Assembly: GCA_008638375.1 (NCBI GenBank)
Contig: CM018048.1
Span: forward strand, 9,830,040 to 9,894,039
DNA from: Nyssa sinensis
Lineage: Eukaryota; Streptophyta; Magnoliopsida; Cornales; Nyssaceae
DNA length: 64,000 nucleotides
Direction of reading: 5' to 3'
In this document: piece after piece, positions 22,500 through 33,509 of the stretch
How the letters are laid out: each line of letters opens with the position of its first letter
How positions within the stretch are numbered: position 1 is the stretch's first letter
Notes under the pieces: model-generated
The model's database searches: none
Told to the model about the DNA's origin: nothing
The model's input: only the letters and a program-made list of their open reading frames with translations
Made by a program: the position numbers and the translations under genes

Positions 22500-23330
22500 G
22501 TTATACAGCACAATGGAATCAATCAGAAGCAATGTACAAGGAGACATTGGCCACACTCAATAGAGGTTGGTTTGTTTAAATGTTTCTCATGATGCAAGAG
22601 ATCCCAATTTTGCATTCTTTAAATGTTGAAAATCTTGTATCCAAGAGAGAGTACTAATTGTACCATATGCACATCCTTGTATGTGATAATTGGAAAACTC
22701 TAATAGCAGTGACTGCCCATAGATCACATCAATAGAAACCATTAAAAAGTTCAAAGGCATGTCAGTTATTACTGGTCCCATGCCAATCCCTGAATTCCAA
22801 AGCATTTAACAGAGTATGTAAGATTTCAAGTAGCCATAGCCTCAAATCAAATGAGTCAATGGCTAAAGTTGTCCAGCTACAAAAAGATAGTCTACACTTC
22901 TTTGGGTATGGAAATTCTGAAATGTAAAGGATATCGCAGAAGTGGGCAATCCCTCTTTCAAGCTAAAGTTGTCCAACCGAACAAATAAAAAAGCCAGAAG
23001 TGGGCAATCCCTCTTTCAAGCTAGATATCGCAGAAGTTGAGCTTCTTCATTACTTTTGCATAAGCCAAAGGCACAAACAATACCAGCCGTCTAAGTCTAC
23101 GTTTAGCTTCCTTAAACTCTATTAAATAACAAAATCTCATACCATTCAATAAGGTTCACAGTTGTCATAATTCTAAGTACGTAACTTAGAAAACAAGTAA
23201 AACTACATTCAGATAACAGTATCAAAATCTTCACTGAAAGTAAAATAAGCATCGCCTAACCCAAATTAAAGATAGCAAATGAATGTTAAATTTTTTTTTG
23301 ATAAATAACCTTTAACATACCAGAAAATAA
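22500..23330 (-). other. Repeated minus-strand module, copy 2
   Basis: Partial copy of the module described at 15290-16655. It has the acceptor-like TTTACATTTCAG|AATTTCC near 22917 and a donor-like TTTCTG|GTATGTTAAAGG near 23320 (minus strand). Its first intron-like part contains an extra repeat of the AGTGGGCAATCCCTCTTTCAAGC segment (22937-23025). Unrecognised product, probably non-functional. Confidence 0.35.
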
Positions 23331-24960
23331 AATCACTTTTATCGTTAAACTGCGCAGTTGCCAAATGGCAACTCTGTAAACAACTTAGAAAGAGATGTAG
23401 CTTTGACATATAGAGCAAAAACTACTAATCCTAATAGGCTGCTAACTCTTTTTACTAATATAATTAGAATAAGCAACTACTAATACTAACTCAAACATAT
23501 TTAGGAAACCAAAAAATAATAATAATACAAGGAAATAAAAAACTCACACATTGCCAAATTTTCGGGTCAGGATATTGTCCATTCACACATAACTTTACTT
23601 CCAACTGACCTTGGAATGCACCCATTCATCTATGAAATCAAAAGTCATTTGATCTAAATCAAAATGTTCTTAAAAGTCATAACTCACACAGTTACTCTCA
23701 TCTTTCAAAAGGCCCGAAACTCAGTTTCATTTTCTAACTTTCAACTGTTGGAATTTGTATATAACCAGTTATTAAGGATTTAATACACTACTCACCTCAA
23801 CAAAGTTTTTATCCTTATTATTTAAAGTTGACTACATCAGTCTTATCTTGCCATTCTTATGTATTTAAAACCATTCTTTTAGTTAGATTACAAATTATCT
23901 TATGTTATTAAGGATTTAATGAAGAGTTAAAAAAAAAAAACATGAACTAATGATTATATGAATAAAATTTAAAATCATCAAAATTAAAAGAATTATTGTA
24001 TGGTAATGCAGTAAGTGCAACCTATCAAATAGTGGCCTGGTTTTAAACATTTGTTATTAGTGTTCAGGAGTTCCACAGCTCAAGAAAACTCAACTTCCAT
24101 GAACAGCAGGCAATGAAACATGATTAATTATATATATCTAATTTATAACATAGCTTAGTAATTATATTCATTAATAATTTAACATGATTAAAATTAAAAG
24201 TATTATAAATGCAAAAAAATATGACATTAAAAAATATAATTTTTTTATTTGAAATAGATATTAAAAGTTTTTTTATGCTATAAGTTGAGTATTATATATA
24301 TTTTTTATAAAAAATTAAAATATTATTAAAAAGTTACATATTAGATATTGTTTTAGTACCGAAATTATTTACATATAAGATACATTAATTAATTTATAAA
24401 AGTATAACAAAGTTTAATAACTAATATTAATTATAAGTAATAGTACTATAGGCGATGTAGTCGAATAAAAAATATGAAATCAATTCTGATAGTACAAATT
24501 AAAGGCTGATTAATTGCAAGTTGGGGACAGAGGAGGGCCCTTTAAGATAAAATACAAAGACGTGTTTGTGTTTACTTCCATGATAGCTCCATTTATCCTA
24601 TGTGAGATTTTTTATTTTTCAGTCCAATACAAAAGCCAAAATAGTTTAGTGGTAGTGTGCGGCTGAAATTGAGTTGAAGTTACGGGCGGCGGGCATCCCC
24701 CACTTGACAAATTGATTTTATATCAGTATTTTTAAATAAAGGTTTTAAAAAATTAAGATTTAACTCTCAGAAGTTGAAATACTAGTATTTGATAGTTAGG
24801 TGTTTGTTTTGATAATATGAGTCTCATGTGTATGTACAAAAGAGCATTCTAGTAGTATCTACTATTTATTGTTTTAATCAATAACAAAAGTTTGTCATGT
24901 AGATCAACGAACAAGTTATAATACAGTTAATCAAGATTTGCGTAATATAGCGCCTAGTAA
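23331..24960. other. Intergenic DNA and truncated 5'-flank copy
   Basis: 23331-24118 matches the end of copy B (57170-58975). From about 24120 the sequence resembles the receptor 5' flank (7440-8110), and from 24600 it resembles the direct repeat at 4080-4400 and 5600-5890. No gene. Confidence 0.5.
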
Positions 24961-25345
24961 TAGTACTATACGCAGTGCAGAAATGGTGGGTGAGAAGTTG
25001 AGGTCAGAGGACGGCCCTTTAAGATAAAATACAAAGGCGTGTTTGTGTGTGCTTCCATGATAGCTCCATTTACCCGTTCCTGACTCAATTGCAACCTTTC
25101 ATGAGAGCTGATACTGCAAGTTGAGGTCAAAGGAGGGTCCATTAAGATAAAATACAAAGGCGTGTTTGTGTTTGTGTTTGTTTCCACGATTGCTCCATTT
25201 ACCCGCTCCTGACTCAATTGCAACCTTTCATGATAGCTGATTGATTGCAAGGTGAGGTCAGAGGAGGGCCCATTAAGATAAAATACAAAAGTGTTTTTGT
25301 GTTTGCTTCCATGATAGCTCCATTTACCTGTCCCTGACTCATTTT
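24961..25345 (+). repeat. Tandem array of the receptor 5'-flank module, 3 units
   Basis: Three successive units of about 123-130 bp, each with GTTGAGGTCAGAGGA or similar, AAGATAAAATACAAAGGCG (at 25021, 25144 and 25274), GTGTTTGCTTCCATGATAGCT and CTGACTCAATTGCAACCTTT. The unit is the same module that lies once upstream of CNL-1 (8028-8165). The array sits about 1.2 kb upstream of CNL-2. Frames open across it on the minus strand are repeats of one another and not a gene. Confidence 0.7.
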
Positions 25346-25750
25346 GTGTTAAATATTCAATATAAATTCAAAAATTAATGTAGTATAAAAATATAATATT
25401 GATTGGTCATAGTTTTTTATAAGTAAATAAATTTATTGATATAAAATAAATTTTAAATTAGACAAATTCCAATCAAAGAAAGAGACATTTAAAAATTTTA
25501 TGCTATACAAAAATGTCAAAAAGTCAATTGAAATTAAAATAAGAATAAAATATGAAGAATTTTGGAGAAAAAAAATGATTCAAAAGGGTGTATTTGAAAA
25601 TTGTAAAAACATTCAAATAAAAAAAAATTTCGGACCCAGTCCAGCTAGCTCCGTCCATGCCTACAACTGCATGGTTTTAAGTGACTTGTAAATGAAATAT
25701 ATTTATAATATTAATAATTAAAAAAATAAAATAATTATATATTTACTTTT

Positions 25751-25772
25751 ATATATATATATATATATATAT
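25751..25772. repeat. (AT)11 microsatellite
   Basis: Uninterrupted AT dinucleotide run in the CNL-2 5' flank. Confidence 0.85.
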
Positions 25773-26309
25773 TTAATTTATGACATATCTTAGTAATTAT
25801 ATTTATTAATAATTTAATATGATTAAAATTAAAAGTATTATAAATGAAAAAAATATGACAACAAAAAATATAACTTTTGTATTTGAAATGGATATTAAAA
25901 TTTTTTTTATATTATAAGTTGAGTATTATATATATTTTTTATGAAAAATTAAAACATTGTTAAAAATTTACATATTAGATGTTGTTTTAGTACCAAAATT
26001 ATTTACAAGATACACTAATTGATTAAGGAAAGTAAAAAAATTTAATAATTAATAAATTCTTAATTTTTCATATTTATTAATTATAAATAATAGTACGCGA
26101 TGTAGTAATGGTGGGTTTCACGCGGGAAGAATGAAGAGGGTGAGAAGTCACATACTTACGGTCCAATAACACAAAAAAATAATGTTACGGATTTTTTTAT
26201 CGCATTTTAATTTCAAGAGATTCACTATTTTTAAATAAAAAATATTATATCACTCATATGAGATGATATGATAAAAATCGAATAAAAAATTCTTATAATA
26301 CAAATTAAA

Positions 26310-26450
26310 GGCTGATTGATTGCAATATGCTGGGCGTGTTTGCTTCAATGGTAGCTTCATTTATCCTGACCCAATTGCAACCTTTCATACTTATTTTGGA
26401 CAAAAAATATTTGAGAATTAAAGAGTTCTTTTAATACAACTGTGTATAAG
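26310..26450 (+). promoter_or_regulatory. 5'-flank module and possible TATA box of CNL-2
   Basis: A shortened copy of the module upstream of CNL-1 (GGCTGATTGATTGCAA, GGGCGTGTTTGCTTCAATGG, CCAATTGCAACCTTTCATAC). It lacks the GAGGAGGGCCC part. TATAAG follows at 26445-26450, 75 bp before the ATG, exactly as in CNL-1. Confidence 0.35.
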
Positions 26451-26519
26451 CCCCTCCTCAACTATTGTATCCACCGTTTCACATACACAAACGCTACCTG
26501 GAAGAAAAGTAATCAGACA

Positions 26520-29321
26520 ATGGCAGAGAGTGCTGTTACCTTTCTGCTCAACCAGCTTACGCGCTTCCTCAATGAAGAGGTGAAACTGCTACGAGGAATT
26601 CGGGAAGAATTTGAGAACATCAGAGACGAATTGGAGCGCATGAGGGCTTTCCTGAGAGTTGCTGACGCAAAGGAAGATAGTGACCCAGAACTCCAAGTAT
26701 GGGTTAAGCAAGTGCGGGATGTGGCCTTCGACACGGAAGATGTTCTTGATGAATTCATGCTGCGCCTGGCACATCATCCTGCAGATGGATTCTATGGTTT
26801 TCTTCGTAAGATTTGTTTCTCTATTAAGAACTTGAAAGCTCGCCGCCGAATTGCGTCAGAAATACGAAGAATTCAATCTCGATTTCCCAAAATTTCAGAG
26901 GGACATCTGAGATATCGTTACCAATTTAATATCTCAGATCAAGGATCCACCTCCACTACTGTTGCCAACAATCCATGTTATGATCATCGTCGACGTGATG
27001 CACTTTTACTTGAAGAAGCTGAGGTTGTGGGAATTGACAGGCACAAGAAGCAATTGATTAACTGGCTTGTGGAGGACAATCCAAGATTCAAAGTCATTTC
27101 GGTGGTGGGAATGGGGGGATCGGGAAAAACCACTTTGGTAAAGAAAGTTTATGAAGATGTACAAGTAAAGGGACATTTTCAAAATCATGCTTGGATCACC
27201 GTTTCGCAATCATTCAAGATCGAGGAGCTCTTAAAGAACCTTATTCGACAACTCTTTGAAGAAATCAAGCAACCACTTCCCCAAAGGGTTGAAGCCATGG
27301 ACATCACTGAGCTAACAATACAAATCAAAGAATTTCTCCAACAGAGCAGGTATGTGATTGTTTTAGATGATGTGTGGAGCAGACAAGTATGGCATTCTCT
27401 CAAATTAGCATTGCCTGACAACAATTGTGGCAGTCGTGTATTGCTCACAACACGCATTGTTGATATAGCTTCTACCGCAAGTACTGTAGCCTCCCACGGT
27501 AACATCTATCCTATAGAGGCCTTGACTGTAGAAGAGTCTTGGACTCTGTTTTGTAGAAAGACATTTCAAGATAATAGTTGCCCCGACCATTTAAAGAAAC
27601 TCTCTCGAAGTATCCTAGAAAAATGTGAGGGCTTGCCACTTGCAATTGTGGCAATAAGTGGTGTTTTGGCTACAAAGGACACGAGTGGAATACAAGAATG
27701 GGAAATGGTTCAACAGAGCCTTGGTGCTGAATTAGAAGGCAACAACGAACTCGAGAGCATGAAAAGAATACTTTTTTTAAGTTACAATGATTTGCCTGAT
27801 CACTATCTAAAAATTTGTTTCTTGTACTTGATCATTTTTCCTGAGGATCACATGATTGAGTGCATGAGACTGATTCGGCTATGGATTGCTGAAGGGTTCA
27901 TTGAAGTGAGAGAACGAAGGACATTAGAAGAAGTTGCAGAGGGATATCTCAATGACCTCGTTAATAGAAACTTGATTCAAGTAGCAAAGAGAACCACAGA
28001 TGGAAGGGTCAGAATGTGCCGCATCCATGACGTTATTCGTGAGATTTTTGTATCAAAGTCAAAAGAACAAAACATTATAGCAATAACTATTGGATCAAAC
28101 ACGAAGTGGCCAGAAACAGTTCGACGCCTATCAATCCACAACACCTTGGGAAATGTACAACAAAGCAAGTCATTTTCTCAACTTCGTTCTTTGCTCATGT
28201 TCGAGGTGATGGATCCGCTAAGCAAGTCATCTTTGCCAATGTTGTTCAATGGTTGTTTGAGGTTGCTGAAGGTTTTAGACTTGAGAGGTACTTCCTTGGA
28301 GACAATTCCAAATGAAGTTGTCAAATTATTCCATCTTAGATATTTAAGCTTGAGGGGAACCAAGGTGAAAATGCTTCCAAAATCCATTGGGAATCTTCAA
28401 AAACTAGAAACCTTGGATCTTAAAGACACCTATGTCACTGAGTTGCCTATTGAGATCCAAAAGCTTCAAAAACTTCGACATCTCCTTGTATATCGTTACA
28501 ATATGTCAGAAACTTATCTATCCTTTCACAATACACAAGGTTTTAAAGTTTCAGCAAAAATAGGAGCATTGTTATCTCTACAGAAGCTTTGTTATATTGA
28601 GGCAAACCATTTTAAAGGGGGCTTTAATATGGTGGAAGAGCTAGGAAGGCTAACCCAATTGAGAAGGTTAGGGATTGAGAAGTTAACAAGAGAAAATGGG
28701 ATGGCTCTATGCTCCTCCATTGCAAAGCTCCGTAATCTTCAATCATTGTGCATCACTTCAACAGAAGAGGATGAGATTATAGATCTGAAATCTTTGTCTT
28801 CAGCTCCTCAATTTCTCCGAAGATTATATTTGCAAGGGCGTTTAGAGCAGTTTCCATGCTGGATATCATCTCTTCATAGCCTAGACAAGGTATTTTTGAT
28901 GTGGAGCCAGTTAAGGTATGATGAGCCACTTCAATCGCTTCAAGATTTGCCCAATCTTTCAGAACTTCGTCTCAAGCAGGCTTACGATGGGGAGGAATTG
29001 TGTTTCAAGGCGGGAGGTTTTCAGAGGCTTAAGGAATTATGGCTTATTACATTAAAAGGGTTGAGATGGGTGACAATGGAAAAGGGCACGATGCCTTGTC
29101 TTGAGGAAATATATATTTGGGATTGTAAATTGATGGAGCAGGTGCCTTTGGGCATTGAACATCTAACCAACCTTGAATATCTTAATCTTGGTGACATGTC
29201 GGATAAATTGTTAACGAGGATAGATCGAGAAATAGGTGTAGATTATTGGAAAATAGGTCACATCCCTCGAGTTTGGATTGACGACACACAGTCAGGTCAT
29301 TGGAGAGGAGCTTATTTGTGA
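26520..29321 (+). CDS. CNL-2: CC-NBS-LRR disease-resistance protein, RPM1-like
   Basis: An intact, intronless 933-residue sister of CNL-1, starting at the equivalent MAESAV methionine. All landmark motifs are kept: EDVLDEF in the coiled coil, P-loop GMGGSGKTT (Leu to Ser next to the second Gly), VLDDVW kinase-2, GSRVLLTTR, GLPL, CFLYLIIFPED and IHD at the MHD position. LRRs run to the end. In the first 60 residues I count 7 differences from CNL-1; further changes cluster in the RNBS-B to GLPL interval and in the LRRs, where recognition specificity usually lies. Role as for CNL-1: NB-ARC immune switch. One residue in the LRR region is lost relative to CNL-1. The two genes may recognise different effectors or be redundant; sequence alone cannot decide. 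Confidence 0.96.
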   Translation: MAESAVTFLLNQLTRFLNEEVKLLRGIREEFENIRDELERMRAFLRVADAKEDSDPELQVWVKQVRDVAFDTEDVLDEFMLRLAHHPADGFYGFLRKICFSIKNLKARRRIASEIRRIQSRFPKISEGHLRYRYQFNISDQGSTSTTVANNPCYDHRRRDALLLEEAEVVGIDRHKKQLINWLVEDNPRFKVISVVGMGGSGKTTLVKKVYEDVQVKGHFQNHAWITVSQSFKIEELLKNLIRQLFEEIKQPLPQRVEAMDITELTIQIKEFLQQSRYVIVLDDVWSRQVWHSLKLALPDNNCGSRVLLTTRIVDIASTASTVASHGNIYPIEALTVEESWTLFCRKTFQDNSCPDHLKKLSRSILEKCEGLPLAIVAISGVLATKDTSGIQEWEMVQQSLGAELEGNNELESMKRILFLSYNDLPDHYLKICFLYLIIFPEDHMIECMRLIRLWIAEGFIEVRERRTLEEVAEGYLNDLVNRNLIQVAKRTTDGRVRMCRIHDVIREIFVSKSKEQNIIAITIGSNTKWPETVRRLSIHNTLGNVQQSKSFSQLRSLLMFEVMDPLSKSSLPMLFNGCLRLLKVLDLRGTSLETIPNEVVKLFHLRYLSLRGTKVKMLPKSIGNLQKLETLDLKDTYVTELPIEIQKLQKLRHLLVYRYNMSETYLSFHNTQGFKVSAKIGALLSLQKLCYIEANHFKGGFNMVEELGRLTQLRRLGIEKLTRENGMALCSSIAKLRNLQSLCITSTEEDEIIDLKSLSSAPQFLRRLYLQGRLEQFPCWISSLHSLDKVFLMWSQLRYDEPLQSLQDLPNLSELRLKQAYDGEELCFKAGGFQRLKELWLITLKGLRWVTMEKGTMPCLEEIYIWDCKLMEQVPLGIEHLTNLEYLNLGDMSDKLLTRIDREIGVDYWKIGHIPRVWIDDTQSGHWRGAYL

Positions 29322-30111
29322 GAAAGTATGAGAATAAAGAAAAGAATTCTCGGAATTCTTACCAGATAGCGATCATCTTTTAAGTTAGCAAATTTGATTT
29401 TTCTTTTTCATTTTTCCATTCTATGTTATTAATTTGTTGTATATCTCAAAAGCATAAAAGGGGAGTAGACAACTACATGTTTGTAAATTAAGCAATTATG
29501 AATTTGTGATGTATTGATTCTAATTTAGGATTGGGAAACATCAAAGAAATTTCTCTATCACTTTTTAAAAATATTGAAACCAAACTCTTGCCTCTCCAAA
29601 ATTTACTAGGACTTTGAACTTTTAATAGGTTAACAAATTTATTTTTGTTATTTATTGTCTTAATAAGTTTTTATTTTTATTTTTTTAGTAGAATGGAAAA
29701 GAAAACAGTCAAACACCACCACCTACAGAAAGGTTCTTTCAAAGGACACGGTAAGAATGCCCGCAAAAAGGAAACTTCAGCATTTATAATAATCAATTGG
29801 GGAAAAAAAGGTTTTATTAGTGTTAAATAAAACAACTACAACATTTCATGCTAAATAAAACCAATACAATTACTGAACATAAGGTCCAAATTGGCCGCCT
29901 TCAACAGGCCAAATTATAGTATAACTGAACTTCTTGCATATTGGTTTAAGATTTCAAAATCTCCAAATTTTTTAAAACAACATGACTAAGTATGTTATTA
30001 TTACATTAATCAACTTGTCGTTAAAGGTCTCCTCAAATTTGATAAAACACTACTCCTCATAATATTCATTGTGCTTGTATATTGCATATTTTGTACATAA
30101 TGGGTAAAATA
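29322..30111 (+). other. 3' flank and spacer of CNL-2
   Basis: Collinear with 11081-11885, ending in the acceptor-like ATAATGGGTAAAATAATGCAGG junction. No gene. Confidence 0.55.
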
Positions 30112-31309
30112 ATGCAGGGCCAGAACGAGTTCCACGCCTATCAATCACAACACCTTGGAAAATGTACAACAAAGCAGGTCCTTTTCTCAACTTCGTTCTT
30201 TGCTCATGTTCGGGGTGTTGGGCCTATGTTGTTCAATGGTTTTTTGAGGTTGCTGAAGGTTTTAGAGTTGAGGGATACTTCTTTGGAGACAGTTCCAAAT
30301 GAAAATTTCAAATTATTCCATCTTAGGTATTTAAGCTTGAAGGGAACCAATTTGAAAATGCTTCCAAAGTTCATTGGTAATCTTCAAAATCTAGAGACGT
30401 TGGATCTTAAAAATACTTGTCCCTGAGTTGCCTATTGAAATCCAAAAGCTTCCAAAACTTCGGCATCTCCTTGTGTATCGTTACATATTAGAAGGAACTT
30501 ATTTCTGCTTTTACTCTACACAAGGTTTTAAAGTCCCAACAAAAGTAGGAGTGTTATTATCTCTAAAAAATCTCTATTATATTGAGGCAAACCATTACAA
30601 AGGTGACTTTAGTATAGCGATAGAGCTAGGTAGGATGACCCAATTGAGGAGGTTAGGGATTAAATTGTTAAGAAGAGGAGATGAGATGGCTTTGTGATCC
30701 TCTATTGCAAAGTATAGCAACCTTCGATCATTGTCCATCACTTCAATAGATGAGGATGAGATTATTGATCTACAATCTCTATCTTTAACTCCTTAATTAC
30801 TTTGAACGCTAATCTTGGAAGGATATTTGGAGAAATTTTCGTGCTGGATACCTTCTCTTCGCAACCTAGCCAGGGTATTTTTGAGATGGAGCCATTTAAA
30901 AGGTGGTGATGATCCACTGTAGTCGCTTCAAGATTTGCCTAATCTATCAAAACTTTCACTCCATCAGTCTTATGAAGGGGTGGAATTGTGTTTCAAGGTA
31001 GGACGTTTTCGGAGGCTTAAGAAATTTTGGCTTATTACATTAGAAGGTTTGAAATGGGTGAGAGTGGAGAAGGGAACGATGCCTCCTCTTGAGGTTATAT
31101 ATATCCAAAACTGTAAATTGGTGGAGGAGGTGCCCTCAGGCATTCAACATCTTACCAACCTTGAATATCTAAATTTTGGTGACATGTTGGATAAATTATT
31201 ATTGAGGATGGATTGATAAATAGGTGTGAATTACTAAAAAACAGCTCATATCCTCCGAGTTTGGATTACAGACACACAGTCAAGTCGTTGAAGAGGACAT
31301 TACTTGTAA
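30112..31309 (+). pseudogene. LRR-region pseudogene fragment 1 (copy B)
   Basis: Counterpart of 11886-13081, with the same missing 5' two-thirds and the same early frameshift and TGA at about 30424-30426. Additional stops include TGA near 30697 (GCTTTGTGATCC), TAA in the CTCCTTAATTAC segment near 30795, TAG near 30922 and a private TGA near 31215. No start codon context and no nucleotide-binding domain, so it is not expected to make a receptor. Confidence 0.85.
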
Positions 31310-31990
31310 GACGATATAGAGGAAGAGAAGAAAATAGTTGACACCACATATGGATCATCTTGTAAGGTAATGGTTTTGAATTTCTTTTTCCCATATTACA
31401 TTGCTAAAAAAAAAACACTATACTAGTAGAGAGAGAGACATGTTTGTAAATAAGAAAAATCTAACTTTGTGATGTAATGATTCTAATTTAGGATGTTTTC
31501 AATTGGTCTATCACCCATTTTAACTATATATATATATATATATATATATTATTCAAACTAACTCTAACCTCTGCTACATTTACTTTGACTTTCAACTTTT
31601 CATAGGTTAAAAAATTTATTATTCTTATTTATTACGAAAATAAAAATGAATTGGAGAAAATGCTTTATAAGTAATAAATAAAAAAAGCTAAATAAAAACA
31701 ACTACAATGGGTGAATATAAGGTCCAAATTGGCCACCTTGACCCATGTCCAATTATAGTCTTTTATCATGAATAATTTAACCGTACTTGAATTTTAATTT
31801 AAGATTTCAAAAACTACAAATTTTGCAAAATAAAATGACTTTTTAAGTGTGTTTGTATTACATTAATCAACTTGTTTCTAAAGTTCTACTCATGTTAATA
31901 AAATATCACTCTATCAATCATCTATACAAATACATAATGTGTGTGTACATTAAATATATACACACACACATAATGGGTAAAATGTTGCAG
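31310..31990 (+). other. Repeated spacer with (AT)n (copy B)
   Basis: Counterpart of 13082-13770, with a shorter GA run and an AT microsatellite at 31525-31549. Ends in the acceptor-like GGGTAAAATGTTGCAGG junction. Confidence 0.6.
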
Positions 31991-32161
31991 GGGAACATTT
32001 AACCAACCTTAAATACCTTGAGTTGGATGACAGGTCATATGGATTTTTAATGAGGATGGATGGAAATATAGGTGAGGATTATTGGAAAATAGCTCACATC
32101 CCCTAAGTTTGGATTGCAGATTTGCAGGAAGGTCATTAGAGATGGAGGAGCTTACCTGTAA
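31991..32161 (+). pseudogene. LRR C-terminal pseudogene fragment 2 (copy B)
   Basis: Counterpart of 13771-13942: only the terminal 55-60 codons of a receptor, with the same in-frame TAA (CCCTAAGTTTGG) and a TAG in the tail (CATTAGAGATGG). Non-functional as a protein. Confidence 0.75.
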
Positions 32162-32760
32162 GAAAGTATGAGAATGAAGAAAAGAATCAGCAAGAGTTCT
32201 TGCCAGATAGGGATCATCTTTTCAAGTTGTGTATCATATTACATTACTCAAAAGCATAAAAGGGGAATATACAACTACATGTTTGTAAATTAAGCAATTC
32301 TCAATTTCTGATGTATTAATTCTGAGGTCCAAATTGACCGCCGCCTTCACCATTCCAAATTATAGTCTATTCTGATAGATTTAATTGATCTTCTTTCATA
32401 TTGGTCTAAGATTTCAAAATCTTCAAAATTCTCAAAATGAAATGATTAAGTGTGTTATTATTACATTAATCAACTTGTTGCTAAAAGTCTCCTCAAATTA
32501 ATAAAATAACTCTTGTAGAACCTTCATAAAATTCATTGTGTATATATTACACATTTATATATAATGGGCAAAATGATGTAGGGGCAATATCACATCTTAA
32601 GGCATGGTTTTTAATGGGCAAAGGCTATAGAAAGAATGGTGATTTATTGATTGGATTTTCTTTGGTTTTGAGTTTCCATCCATCACATCTACTCTTTATC
32701 TTATCTCCATCTAATTGATAAAACCCTTGTTCTCCTTTCTGAAGCTTTTCCCACTTTTAG
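32162..32760 (+). other. Third spacer copy (copy B)
   Basis: Counterpart of 13943-14539, with the junction motif ATAATGGGCAAAATGATGTAGG at about 32580. No gene. Confidence 0.5.
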
Positions 32761-33486
32761 GTCTCGTTTATTTCAACAGTTAGTTGAGAGTTTTTGTGGT
32801 TTGGAGTCTCTAATCGCGCTTAGTGGATTGTTCTGTTTGGATAAAAACTCAAACCCTATTTAATGACCTATCAACCCTCAAAATCATGTTTCCTCAACTT
32901 TTTGGCCATCCCAGTTCAAGCTTCTTTTCTTTTGTCTTTCCAATTTTACTTTTTTTCCTTTTAAATTATTAAAATTTTGTCATTATTCTAAAATCTATTT
33001 TATCCTTCATCGTTTTCATTATTTCTTATTATAGCCCAATTGTATTTTACTTTTACCAATTAATCATTACCCTTTTTTAAAAATCTCTTTTATGTCCTTC
33101 CTATATAATTAAAAATTATTTTTATATATTATAATTATTTACTTTGTCAAAAGTTAATTTATTTAATAATATGTCAATTTATGTTATATAAGATTTATTT
33201 AATGATTTATTTTTTATTCTATTTTTAATAAATACATATTTGTTTACATTTCTACTATTTATGATTCTATATTAATATAACACATGACTAAATATAATCT
33301 AATATTTAAGGATAATAAAAACATTTCATACTCTTTAAACACCTGTTAACAATTTATCAAATATTATTTCTATCATCATAATCATATGTGAAACACATCT
33401 ATCCAAACACTCAATAACTTGACAAAATCAGTATTTTTATACAGTTGTTTAATTCTAACTAGTACTTAACTCTAACAGTAACAAAC
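32761..33486. mobile_element. 0.73-kb AT-rich insertion, class unknown (copy B)
   Basis: Counterpart of 14540-15265, beginning GGTCTCGTTTATTTC. Absent from the related modules at 19.2, 40.5 and 62.5 kb. Ends and class unresolved. Confidence 0.4.
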
Positions 33487-33509
33487 ATTTAAGTACACAA
33501 TCAAATTCA

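Larger units (their letters stand above)
7255..24118. repeat. Segmental duplication, copy A (contains CNL-1)
   Basis: Collinear with about 25555-58975. The offset is about 18.2 kb over CNL-1, both LRR fragments and the spacer up to 16655, and it then shifts only at insertions present in one copy. The left edge is near 7255 (matching 25555, both leading into a TTTCGGACCCAGTC motif at 7328 and 25628). The right edge is near 24118 (matching 58975), after a shared CCATGAACAGCAGG motif. Boundaries were placed by eye and may be off by tens of bases. Confidence 0.75.
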
